Assembly: GCF_010685995.1 (NCBI RefSeq)
Contig: NZ_JAAGWK010000009.1
Location: 372,001 to 436,000 of the forward strand
Reading direction: 5' to 3'
Length of the DNA: 64,000 nt
From: Goekera deserti
Lineage (GTDB): Bacteria; Actinomycetota; Actinomycetes; Mycobacteriales; Geodermatophilaceae
Of the stretch, positions 57,575-64,000 are shown in pieces (position 1 is the stretch's first letter; each line of letters starts with the position of its first letter). Under the pieces are notes generated by a model, which saw nothing but the letters and a program-made list of their open reading frames with translations, did not search any database and was not told the DNA's origin. A program made the translations under genes and the position numbers.

Positions 57575-58171
57575 ATGGCCCGACGACGCAGGCGTGACAC
57601 CGACGAGCCGCCGGCGGTGCGCGCGGCGCTGCAGCGTGAACAGCACCGCACCCAGACGACGTCCTACGGGTACTTCGCCCGGCTCGGGCCCAAGCGCTCG
57701 GTCACGGTCACCCCGCCGCCGCTGCGGTACTGGCAGTACGTCGCGGCCAGCCCAGGACTGGTCCTGCTGACCGTGCTCGCGGTGGCCGCCTGGCTGGGCT
57801 TCCTCGGCTGGCGGGACGGCTCGGCCGCGCTGGTCGAGGAGCTGCCGCTGGCCCTGGGGCTCGGTGTGCTGGTGCTGGTGCTCGCCACCGGCCGGCTGAC
57901 CGTCTCCGACCACGCGGTCTCCACCGACGTCGCCGGGGTGCGGCAGACCTCACCGTTCGGCGTCGTCGCCCTGGTGCTGGTGGAGGACGTCGTGCCGGGC
58001 CCGCCGCCGGCCGGCTGGCCGCGGCCCAGGCGGCGCGGCGGCTGGTGGCCCGGGCGCAGCCGGGTGTCGGTCCGGCACCTCGACGACGACGGCGTGACCG
58101 ACCGCTGCTTCACCGTGTGGGTGCGCTCGCCGGAGGACTTCGCCGACGCCCTCGGGCGGCCGCTGGACTGA
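57575..58171 (+). CDS. Hypothetical two-TM membrane protein (DUF3093-like)
   Basis: 198 residues: basic N-terminus, two TM helices (~58-80 and ~88-105), then a basic cytoplasmic domain (PRPRRRGGWWPGRSRVSVRH, then FTVWVRSPEDFADAL). No family could be assigned with confidence; the TM pair followed by a short beta-rich domain recalls DUF3093-type proteins. 48 nt after the PAS chemoreceptor gene. Confidence 0.6.
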   Translation: MARRRRRDTDEPPAVRAALQREQHRTQTTSYGYFARLGPKRSVTVTPPPLRYWQYVAASPGLVLLTVLAVAAWLGFLGWRDGSAALVEELPLALGLGVLVLVLATGRLTVSDHAVSTDVAGVRQTSPFGVVALVLVEDVVPGPPPAGWPRPRRRGGWWPGRSRVSVRHLDDDGVTDRCFTVWVRSPEDFADALGRPLD

Positions 58172-58176
58172 GCGGT

Positions 58177-58518
58177 TCAGCCGACGGTGCGGCGCAGCGT
58201 GCCGTCCGGCCCGGCCAGGTGCACGGGGGCGGCCACTGTCAGGTCGTGCACCGCGGCCAGGCCGGCGGGCTCGACGTCGTCGGCCGTGGAGACGACGGCG
58301 GCCGCCTCCAGACCCGCCACCCCGCTGCTCACCGCGGCCGCCACCGCGGCCTGCAGCGCGGACAGCTGCAGCGAGGGCAGCGTCACCGTCGCGGCCAGGT
58401 AGGTGCGGCCGTCGGTGTCCCGGACGGCAGCCCCCTCGGCGGCACCGGTGCGGCCCCGCGCGGAGCGGGCCAGCGTGACGAGCTTGAGGTCCTCGGGGTG
58501 CAGGTCGGCGGTGTCCAC
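58177..58518 (-). CDS. Cytidine deaminase-like protein lacking zinc ligands
   Basis: 113 residues. Length and strand pattern (LKLVTLARSARGRTGAAEGA, VRDTDGRTYLAATVTLPSL, LSALQAAVAAAVSSG) match a cytidine-deaminase fold, but the CAE motif is LSAL and no PCxxC follows, so zinc and the catalytic Glu are absent. It occupies the position of Rv2365c between era and the CorC gene. It is probably a binding or structural protein. Confidence 0.7.
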   Translation of the reverse strand: MDTADLHPEDLKLVTLARSARGRTGAAEGAAVRDTDGRTYLAATVTLPSLQLSALQAAVAAAVSSGVAGLEAAAVVSTADDVEPAGLAAVHDLTVAAPVHLAGPDGTLRRTVG

Positions 58519-58523
58519 GCCGG

Positions 58524-60227
58524 TCAGCCTTCCAGAGCGGCCGGCTGCGTCCCGCGGGCGTGCGCCCCGTGCGCGGTGACCGCGGGCTCCGGCGCCTCCT
58601 GCTGGTGGGTCGCCGTCGAGGCAGCCTCGGGCTGCTCGACGGCCGGCTCCGGCTCGGCGGCCGGCACGTGCTCGGCGGCCGGCTCGGGCTCGACGGCCGG
58701 TACGTGCTCGGCGGCCGGTACGTGCTCGGCGGCCGGTACGTGCTCGGCGGCCGGTACGTGCTCGGCGGCCGGCCCGGACCGGGCGGCCGGCTCGGCGGCC
58801 TGCTGTTCGCGCTCCGCGGCCCGCTGCTCGCGCTCGGCCGCGCGCTCCCGCTCGGCCGCCCGCTCCCGGCGCTTCTCCCGCTTGCGCTCCTTCTCCCGTT
58901 CCCGCTCGGCGTCCCGGTCGGACTCGGGCTCGCCGTCCTCCTCGGGCTCCTCCTCGTCGGCGACCCGGCTGACCAGCAGCGTGTCGATCCGGTTGCGCCG
59001 CCCGCCGGAGCTCTCCGCCACCAGGTGCAGCGGCCCGACATCGGCGGCCGCGCCCTCGATCGGCACCCGGCCCAGCGCCCGGGCCAGCAGCCCCCCGGCG
59101 GTCTCGACGTCGTCGTCCTCGGGCAGGTCGACGCGGAACAGGTGGGCCAGGTCCTCCACCGACATGCGCGCGGTGACCCGCATCGAGCCGTCGGGCAGCT
59201 CCTCGACCGGCGGGCGTTCCCGGGTGTCGTGCTCGTCGGCGATCTCACCCACGATCTCCTCGAGGATGTCCTCGATGGTGACCAGGCCGGCGAAGCCGCC
59301 GTACTCGTCGACGACGACCGCCATGTGGATGCGCCGGGCCTGCATGTCCCGCAGCAGGACGTCGACCGGCTTGGACTCCGGGATGAACGTGGGCGGGCGC
59401 ATCAGCTCCTCCACGCGCGGGCCGTTGCGGCCCTCGGCCGAGTTCTGCGACCGGCGCACGAGGTCTTTGAGGTACACCACCCCGACGACGTCGTCGACGT
59501 TCTCCCCGATCACCGGGATGCGGCTGAAACCGCTGCGCAGCGCCAGCGCGAGCGCCTGGCCCAGCGACTTGGTCTGCTCGATCCAGACGACGTCGGTGCG
59601 CGGCACCATGACCTCGCGGGCGATCGTGTCGCCCAGGTCGAACACGGAGTGGATCATGTTGCGCTCGCCGGACTCCACGACGCCGCGCTCCTCGGCCATG
59701 TCCACCAGCTCGCGCAGCTCGACCTCGGTGGAGAACGGCCCGTCCCGGAAACCGCGGCCCGGGGTGATCGCGTTGCCGACCAGGATGAGCAGCGTGGCGA
59801 CCGGGCCCAACAGCCGCCCGAGCAGCCGGGTGAAGCCGGCGGTCGCCAGCGCCACGCCGTAGGCGTGCTGCCGGCCCAGGGTGCGCGGGCCGACGCCGAC
59901 CAGCACGTAGCTGACCACCGTCATGACGCCCGCGGCCAGCGCGATGCCGGCCGTCAGCGGGGCCGCGAGCTCGACCGCCACCACGGTGGCGAGCACCGCC
60001 GCGGTCATCTCGCACAGCGTGCGGAGCAGGAGCAGCAGGGCGACGTGCCGGGCCCGGTCCTCGACCACCTGGGCCAGGGCGTCGGACCGCTTCGTGCCCT
60101 CCCGGCGCATCTCCTCCACGCGGGCCTTGGAGACGCGCTGGAGGGCGGCGTCCATCGCGGCGAAGAGGCCGGCGACGGGGACGAGGCAGACGGCGATGAC
60201 CAGGAGGACCACCGCGGTGGAGCTCAT
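58524..60227 (-). CDS. CorC/HlyC-type transporter protein with long repeat tail
   Basis: 567 residues: DUF21 membrane domain (~1-150), paired CBS domains (~200-330: [31 protein letters not shown] and [20 protein letters not shown]) and the CorC_HlyC domain (~350-425). The family is linked to Mg2+/Co2+ efflux. A ~135-residue extra tail follows: a charged helix of [19 protein letters not shown] type, then six AAEHVP hexapeptides and a Pro/Glu/Ala-rich end. The start overlaps the ybeY stop by 4 nt. It matches Rv2366c by position. Confidence 0.92.
   Translation of the reverse strand: MSSTAVVLLVIAVCLVPVAGLFAAMDAALQRVSKARVEEMRREGTKRSDALAQVVEDRARHVALLLLLRTLCEMTAAVLATVVAVELAAPLTAGIALAAGVMTVVSYVLVGVGPRTLGRQHAYGVALATAGFTRLLGRLLGPVATLLILVGNAITPGRGFRDGPFSTEVELRELVDMAEERGVVESGERNMIHSVFDLGDTIAREVMVPRTDVVWIEQTKSLGQALALALRSGFSRIPVIGENVDDVVGVVYLKDLVRRSQNSAEGRNGPRVEELMRPPTFIPESKPVDVLLRDMQARRIHMAVVVDEYGGFAGLVTIEDILEEIVGEIADEHDTRERPPVEELPDGSMRVTARMSVEDLAHLFRVDLPEDDDVETAGGLLARALGRVPIEGAAADVGPLHLVAESSGGRRNRIDTLLVSRVADEEEPEEDGEPESDRDAEREREKERKREKRRERAAERERAAEREQRAAEREQQAAEPAARSGPAAEHVPAAEHVPAAEHVPAAEHVPAVEPEPAAEHVPAAEPEPAVEQPEAASTATHQQEAPEPAVTAHGAHARGTQPAALEG
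58651..58772 (-). repeat. 18-bp tandem repeat encoding AAEHVP units
   Basis: About five consecutive units of GGCCGGTACGTGCTCGGC plus diverged copies in the 3' part of the CorC-type gene. The near identity of adjacent units implies recent expansion. Confidence 0.85.
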
Positions 60228-60760
60228 CGCCGTCCTGGCTCCTGTCCGCCGGCGGGCGGGCCGTCCCCGGTCGTGCCGGTGACCGGCTCGCCGGTGACCT
60301 GGTCGCGCGGGGTGGAGCGGAAGCTGTCCAGCAGCTGCTGCTGCAGGCCGAACATCTCCTTCTCCTCCTCGGGCTCCATGTGGTCGTAGCCGAGCAGGTG
60401 CAGCACGCCGTGGGTGGCGAGCAGCAGCAGCTCGTCGTCCATCGAGTGGCCGGCCGCGCGGGCCTGCCGGATCGCCACCGACGGGCAGAGCACCACGTCG
60501 CCGAGCAGCGCCGGCCCGGGTTCGGGGTCGTCGGGCCGGGCGGTGTCAAGCTCGTCCATCGGGAAGGCGAGCACGTCGGTGGGGCCCTTCTCGCCCATCC
60601 ACCGCTCGTGCAGGCTGGCCATGTACTCGCCGTCGACGCAGAGCACCGACAGCTCGGCCAGCGGGTTCACGTCCATCTCACCGAGCACGAAGCGGCAGAT
60701 GCCGGCCAGCGCCGTCTCGTCGACGGCGATCTCGGACTCGTTGGCGACTTCGACGGCCAC
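60224..60760 (-). CDS. ybeY: Endoribonuclease YbeY
   Basis: 178 residues with the zinc site [11 protein letters not shown] (~115-125). [18 protein letters not shown] is also conserved. It functions in 16S rRNA maturation and ribosome quality control. A ~25-residue Gly/Pro tail is extra. Five nt downstream of phoH and 4-nt overlap with the CorC gene, as in Rv2368c-Rv2366c. Confidence 0.95.
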   Translation of the reverse strand: MAVEVANESEIAVDETALAGICRFVLGEMDVNPLAELSVLCVDGEYMASLHERWMGEKGPTDVLAFPMDELDTARPDDPEPGPALLGDVVLCPSVAIRQARAAGHSMDDELLLLATHGVLHLLGYDHMEPEEEKEMFGLQQQLLDSFRSTPRDQVTGEPVTGTTGDGPPAGGQEPGRR

Positions 60761-60765
60761 GCCGG

Positions 60766-61920
60766 TCAGCTCCCCTGCTGACGACGGGGGCGCTTCACGA
60801 CGGGGTTGCGCACCTGCGGGCCGGTGGCCGGGTGCGCCTGCTTGCCGCTGTCCCAGCGCTCGTAGGCGTCGACGATGTCCCCCACCAGCCGGTGCCGGAC
60901 GACGTCGGAGCTGGTGAGCAGGGAGAAGTGCACGTCGTTGATGCCGTCGAGGATGTCGCGGACCACCCGCAGGCCGCTCTGCGCGCCGCCGGGCAGGTCG
61001 ACCTGGGTGACGTCACCGGTGACCACGATCTTGGACCCGAAGCCGAGCCGGGTGAGGAACATCTTCATCTGCTCGGCGGTGGTGTTCTGCGCCTCGTCGA
61101 GAATGACAAATGCATCATTCAGAGTTCTGCCACGCATATATGCCAATGGCGCGACTTCAATTGTTCCGGATTGCATCAATCGCGGGATGGACTCCGGGTC
61201 GACCATGTCGTGCAGCGCGTCGTACAGCGGCCGCAGGTAGGGGTCGATCTTCTCGCTCAGCGTGCCCGGCAGGTAGCCCAGCCGCTCTCCGGCCTCGACC
61301 GCCGGGCGGGTGAGGATGATCCGGTTGACCTGCTTGGTCTGCAGCGCCTGCACCGCCTTGGCCATCGCCAGGTAGGTCTTGCCGGTGCCGGCCGGGCCGA
61401 TGCCGAAGACGATGGTGTGCGTGTCGATGGCGTCGACGTAGTGCTTCTGGTTCAGCGTCTTGGGCCGGATGGTGCGCCCGCGGCGGCTGATGATGTCCAG
61501 GCTCAGCACGTCGGCCGGGCGCTCGCTGCCGCCGGTCTTGAGCATGCCGACGACGCGGCGCACCGAGTCCGGGCGCAGGGCCTGACCGGTGCCGAGCAGG
61601 GCGATCAGCTCGTCGAACACCCGGACGGCGAAGGCGTTGTCCCCCGGCTGGCCGGTCACCGAGATCTCGTTGCCGCGCACGTGCACGTCGGCGTCCAGCT
61701 CGGTCTCGATCAGGCGCAGCAGCTCGTCGCCGGAGCCGAGCAGGGCGACCATGGAGACGGACTCGGGGACGGTGATGGTGGCGCGGACGGCGGCGGTGCG
61801 GCCGTCCGCGGGAGCGGGCACCGCGGCCGGGCCAGCTGCGTCGAGGCCGACGGCTCGCGCCGACGCCTCACGGGACGCGCTGGCGCCGGGTGGGGTGGTG
61901 CCTGGGGCGGTGTCGGGCAA
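60766..61920 (-). CDS. phoH: PhoH-family ATPase
   Basis: 384 residues. N-terminal KH-like region (~45-130) then the PhoH ATPase: Walker [16 protein letters not shown], Walker [20 protein letters not shown]. The family is predicted RNA helicase/ATPase; its genes pair with ybeY. Start is TTG 61918-61920 as read; a later start is possible because the first ~40 residues are low complexity. A 90-bp stretch (61101-61190) has strikingly lower GC while the protein stays conserved. Confidence 0.92.
   Translation of the reverse strand: MPDTAPGTTPPGASASREASARAVGLDAAGPAAVPAPADGRTAAVRATITVPESVSMVALLGSGDELLRLIETELDADVHVRGNEISVTGQPGDNAFAVRVFDELIALLGTGQALRPDSVRRVVGMLKTGGSERPADVLSLDIISRRGRTIRPKTLNQKHYVDAIDTHTIVFGIGPAGTGKTYLAMAKAVQALQTKQVNRIILTRPAVEAGERLGYLPGTLSEKIDPYLRPLYDALHDMVDPESIPRLMQSGTIEVAPLAYMRGRTLNDAFVILDEAQNTTAEQMKMFLTRLGFGSKIVVTGDVTQVDLPGGAQSGLRVVRDILDGINDVHFSLLTSSDVVRHRLVGDIVDAYERWDSGKQAHPATGPQVRNPVVKRPRRQQGS
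61101..61190 (-). other. AT-rich island inside phoH
   Basis: 43 of 90 bases are G/C by count, against roughly three quarters in the flanks. It uses codons such as TTG, CAA, ATT, GCA, AGA and ACT otherwise rare here, yet encodes the family-conserved [20 protein letters not shown] segment and the following NDAFVIL. Confidence 0.85.
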
Positions 61921-62024
61921 GAACCCTCGACCCTGCCTTCCTGCGACGGGGCTGTGACCCGGGCGAGTCTACGCGCGACCGTGGCCGGCCGGTGCGCTCG
62001 TCCCGGAGACCGCCGGAGGTGACC

Positions 62025-62384
62025 TCAGCCGGGCGGCCAGCCGAGGTCCCGGCCACCCAGGACGTGCAGGTGCAGGTGGTGCACCGACTGGCCCGCGGCC
62101 GGGCCGGTGTTGGCCACCAGCCGGTAGCCGGGCTCCGGGCCGTCGGCGCTGGCCAGCCCCTCGGCGACGGCGACCGCGTGCGCGGCGGCCACGACCTCGG
62201 CCATCAGCGCCGGGTCCGCGCCCACGAGCGCGCCCGCCGTCGCGTGGTGGTCCTTGGGCACCACCAACACGTGCGTGGGCGCCTGCGGGGCGATGTCGCG
62301 GAAGGCGAGGGTGCGCTCGGTCTCGTGCACGGCGTCGACCGGGATCTCCCCGGCGACCATGCGGCAGAACAGGCAGTCGGTCAC
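62025..62384 (-). CDS. HIT (histidine triad) nucleotide-binding protein
   Basis: 119 residues from GTG 62382-62384. CLFCRMVAGEIP at the N-terminus (zinc-binding Cys pair) and the active site SVHHLHLHVLGGRDLGWPPG are HinT-like. The family hydrolyses adenosine 5'-phosphoramidates. Upstream of phoH in the same direction (104-nt gap); the longer frame reaching 62681 is out of family. Confidence 0.93.
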   Translation of the reverse strand: MTDCLFCRMVAGEIPVDAVHETERTLAFRDIAPQAPTHVLVVPKDHHATAGALVGADPALMAEVVAAAHAVAVAEGLASADGPEPGYRLVANTGPAAGQSVHHLHLHVLGGRDLGWPPG

Positions 62385-62535
62385 GTCGGGAGACGATAGG
62401 GCGTGCAACCTGCACGCACGGGCCCGGCGGGCGGCGACCCCTCGCCTGCGCGGAGGATCGGCTGCGGTCCCCAGCGCCGGGACCGCCCCCCCGTCGACCG
62501 AGGAGATCGTCGATGAGCCCGTCCAGGACGCCGTA

Positions 62536-63528
62536 GTGCCCCGCCCCCGCGCCGCCCGGTCGGGCGGCCCCGAGCACGCCCGCACCGCCATCGGCCGTCC
62601 CGCCCCCCGCCGCCCCGGCCCCGGCCCCGGCCGCCCCACCTTCGGCCGCCGCGGCTTCCTCACCGGCAGCGCCCTGGCCATGGCCGCCGCGCTCGCCGGC
62701 TGCGGCGACCGGCGCTCGCCGGTCGGCCCGGCCCCCTCCGGCGCGCTGTCCGTCGGCGCGATCCCGGACCAGGACCCGGAGGTGCTCGCCCGGCTCTACG
62801 GCACGGTCGCCGACGCGATGTCCGCGGCCCTGGACCTGGAGGTCGTGTACCGGCCGGTCACCGACTACGCCGCCGCGGTGTCGCTGTTCCGCACCGGCGA
62901 CCTGGACCTGGTCTGGTTCGGCGGCCTGACCGGCGTGCAGGCCCGGCTGCAGACCCCCGGCGCCGTGCCGGTCGCCCAGCGCGACGTCGACGCCGCCTTC
63001 CACTCCGTGTTCGTGGTCGACGCCGCGACCGGGCTCGCCCCGGCCGACGACCTGCGCGCCCTGGCGCCGCTGCGCTTCACCTACGGCAGCGAGACGTCGA
63101 CGTCGGGCCGGCTGATGCCGGCGTGGTTCCTGCGCCGGGCCGGCGTCGACCCGCAGGGCTTCCCGGGCGGGCCCGGCTTCTCCGGCTCGCACGACGCGAC
63201 CCTGGCCCTGGTCGGCTCGGGCAGCTACCAGGCCGGCGTGCTCAACGAGCAGGTGTGGGCTGCGCGGACCGCGGACGGGAGCGTCGCCCCATCGGTGGTG
63301 GAGTACGCCCGGACCCCGGCGTACCACGACTACCACTGGCTGCTGGGGCCCGCGGCCGTGGACCGCCTCGGCGCCGACCTGCCCGACCGGGTGCGCTCCT
63401 GGCTGCTGGGCCTGCCGCCCGGCGACGAGGTGCTGGAGCTCTTCGGCGCCGGGTCGTTCCTGCCCACCGACGCCTCGGCCTACGACCAGATCGAGGCGAT
63501 CGGCCGCGAGCTGGGGCTGATCACCTGA
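62536..63528 (+). CDS. PhnD-like ABC substrate-binding lipoprotein
   Basis: 330 residues. A twin-arginine signal with lipobox (RRGFLTGSALAMAAALAGCG, Cys ~58) shows Tat export and lipid anchoring. The mature part is a type II binding protein of the phosphate/phosphite/phosphonate class: GAIPDQDPEVL, YAAAVSLFRTGDLDLVWFGG, YGSETSTSGRLMPAWF. GTG 62536 is the likely start. Its stop overlaps the following ATPase gene. It captures a phosphorus oxyanion or another small anion for import. Confidence 0.88.
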   Translation: MPRPRAARSGGPEHARTAIGRPAPRRPGPGPGRPTFGRRGFLTGSALAMAAALAGCGDRRSPVGPAPSGALSVGAIPDQDPEVLARLYGTVADAMSAALDLEVVYRPVTDYAAAVSLFRTGDLDLVWFGGLTGVQARLQTPGAVPVAQRDVDAAFHSVFVVDAATGLAPADDLRALAPLRFTYGSETSTSGRLMPAWFLRRAGVDPQGFPGGPGFSGSHDATLALVGSGSYQAGVLNEQVWAARTADGSVAPSVVEYARTPAYHDYHWLLGPAAVDRLGADLPDRVRSWLLGLPPGDEVLELFGAGSFLPTDASAYDQIEAIGRELGLIT

Positions 63529-64000
63529 GCGCGGCCCTGGAGCTGCGCGGGGTCGCGGTGCGGTACGGCCCGAGCACCGCCCTGGACGGCGTGGACCTGA
63601 CCGTGCGGGCCGGTGAGCGGGTGGCGGTGGTCGGGGCCTCCGGTGCCGGCAAGTCCACGCTGCTCGCGGTGGCCAACGGCACGGTCGCGGCGTCGTCGGG
63701 GTCGGTGCGGGTGCTGGGCGCCGACCCCGCGGCGCTGCGCGGCCGGGAGCTGCGCCGGCTGCGCGCCCGGGTGGGCACTGTGCACCAGCACCTGCAGCTG
63801 GTCGGCCCGCTGCGGGTGGTGCACAACGTCAACGCCGGCCGGCTGGGCAGCTGGTCCGGGCCGCGGGCGGCGTGGTCGCTGCTGCACCCGCAGGGCGTGG
63901 CCGAGGTGGCCGAGGCGCTGGACCGGGTGGGGCTGGCGGGGCGGCTGCACGAGCGCACCGACCGGCTGTCGGGTGGCCAGCAGCAGCGGGTGGCGCTGGC
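63525..64000 (+). CDS. PhnC-like ABC transporter ATP-binding protein (3' end outside window)
   Basis: About 158 residues visible: ALELRGVAVRYGPSTALDGV, Walker A GASGAGKST, Q-loop HQHLQLVGPL and signature LSGGQQQRVALA at the window edge. It powers the importer of the preceding binding protein. No ATG/GTG/TTG fits the N-terminus; the frame begins at CTG 63525, which overlaps the TGA of the binding protein, so the start codon is uncertain (CTG or an unseen alternative). Confidence 0.88.
   Translation, partial: MSAALELRGVAVRYGPSTALDGVDLTVRAGERVAVVGASGAGKSTLLAVANGTVAASSGSVRVLGADPAALRGRELRRLRARVGTVHQHLQLVGPLRVVHNVNAGRLGSWSGPRAAWSLLHPQGVAEVAEALDRVGLAGRLHERTDRLSGGQQQRVAL

Overview
The window comes from a very GC-rich actinobacterial chromosome. 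I infer the order Geodermatophilales (Geodermatophilus/Blastococcus/Modestobacter type). The evidence is extreme third-position GC, frequent GTG starts, many 4-nt start/stop overlaps, chemoreceptor genes and two blocks that match the gene order around Mycobacterium Rv2238c-Rv2247 and Rv2357c-Rv2368c. It is almost entirely a housekeeping chromosome arm; I see no prophage, integron, plasmid segment or CRISPR array.

Layout. 1-6.8 kb: the 5' part of a fused TMD-NBD-TMD(-NBD) ABC exporter, a FUSC-type membrane protein, and a nucleotidyltransferase/CDP-glycerol glycerophosphotransferase pair for a wall glycopolymer. 6.7-22.5 kb: tRNA-Val, ahpE, a DUF3052 gene, aceE, a DUF559-type gene bracketed by inverted repeats, an M20 hydrolase, pirin and PAP2 genes, then the fatty-acid block fasR-fabD-fabH-acpP-fabF-accD and DUF3145. 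This block feeds pyruvate to acetyl-CoA, then malonyl-CoA and malonyl-ACP, then chain elongation. 22.5-28.7 kb: small unknown genes, a CAU tRNA, a frameshifted P-loop kinase, a BNR-repeat protein coupled to a MoaD/ThiS-like sulfur carrier ending in Gly-Gly, glycerate kinase and a solitary ClpP. 28.8-36.3 kb: a BluB-CobT fusion for the lower ligand of cobalamin, a Ser/Thr kinase, a deaminase, and the ppsR-ppsA gluconeogenesis operon. 36.5-43.4 kb: tRNA-Asn, a dnaG primase interrupted by a LAGLIDADG intein in its zinc finger, YdcF and DusB. 43.4-49.4 kb: a self-contained DesKR-like two-component/ABC exporter operon, a methyltransferase and glyS. 49.6-62.4 kb: a membrane chemoreceptor, a proline-rich membrane protein, a zinc-sensing ArsR, and uppS-recO-era, then (after an inserted PAS chemoreceptor and a membrane-protein gene) a cytidine-deaminase-like gene, a CorC-type gene, ybeY, phoH and a HIT gene. 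62.5-64 kb: a phosphonate/phosphite-type ABC importer that leaves the window.

Features that stand out: (i) the 314-residue DnaG intein whose +1 cysteine is also a zinc ligand; (ii) FabD with an extra C-terminal biotinyl-like domain lacking the acceptor lysine; (iii) two micro-ORFs with strong ribosome sites that end on the start codons of fabH and ppsR; (iv) an intergenic repeat family inside the fab operon; (v) a DUF559 gene between near-identical inverted repeats; (vi) the coupled BNR-propeller/sulfur-carrier pair; (vii) a 90-bp AT-rich island in phoH that leaves the protein conserved; (viii) low-complexity repeat tails on two membrane proteins.
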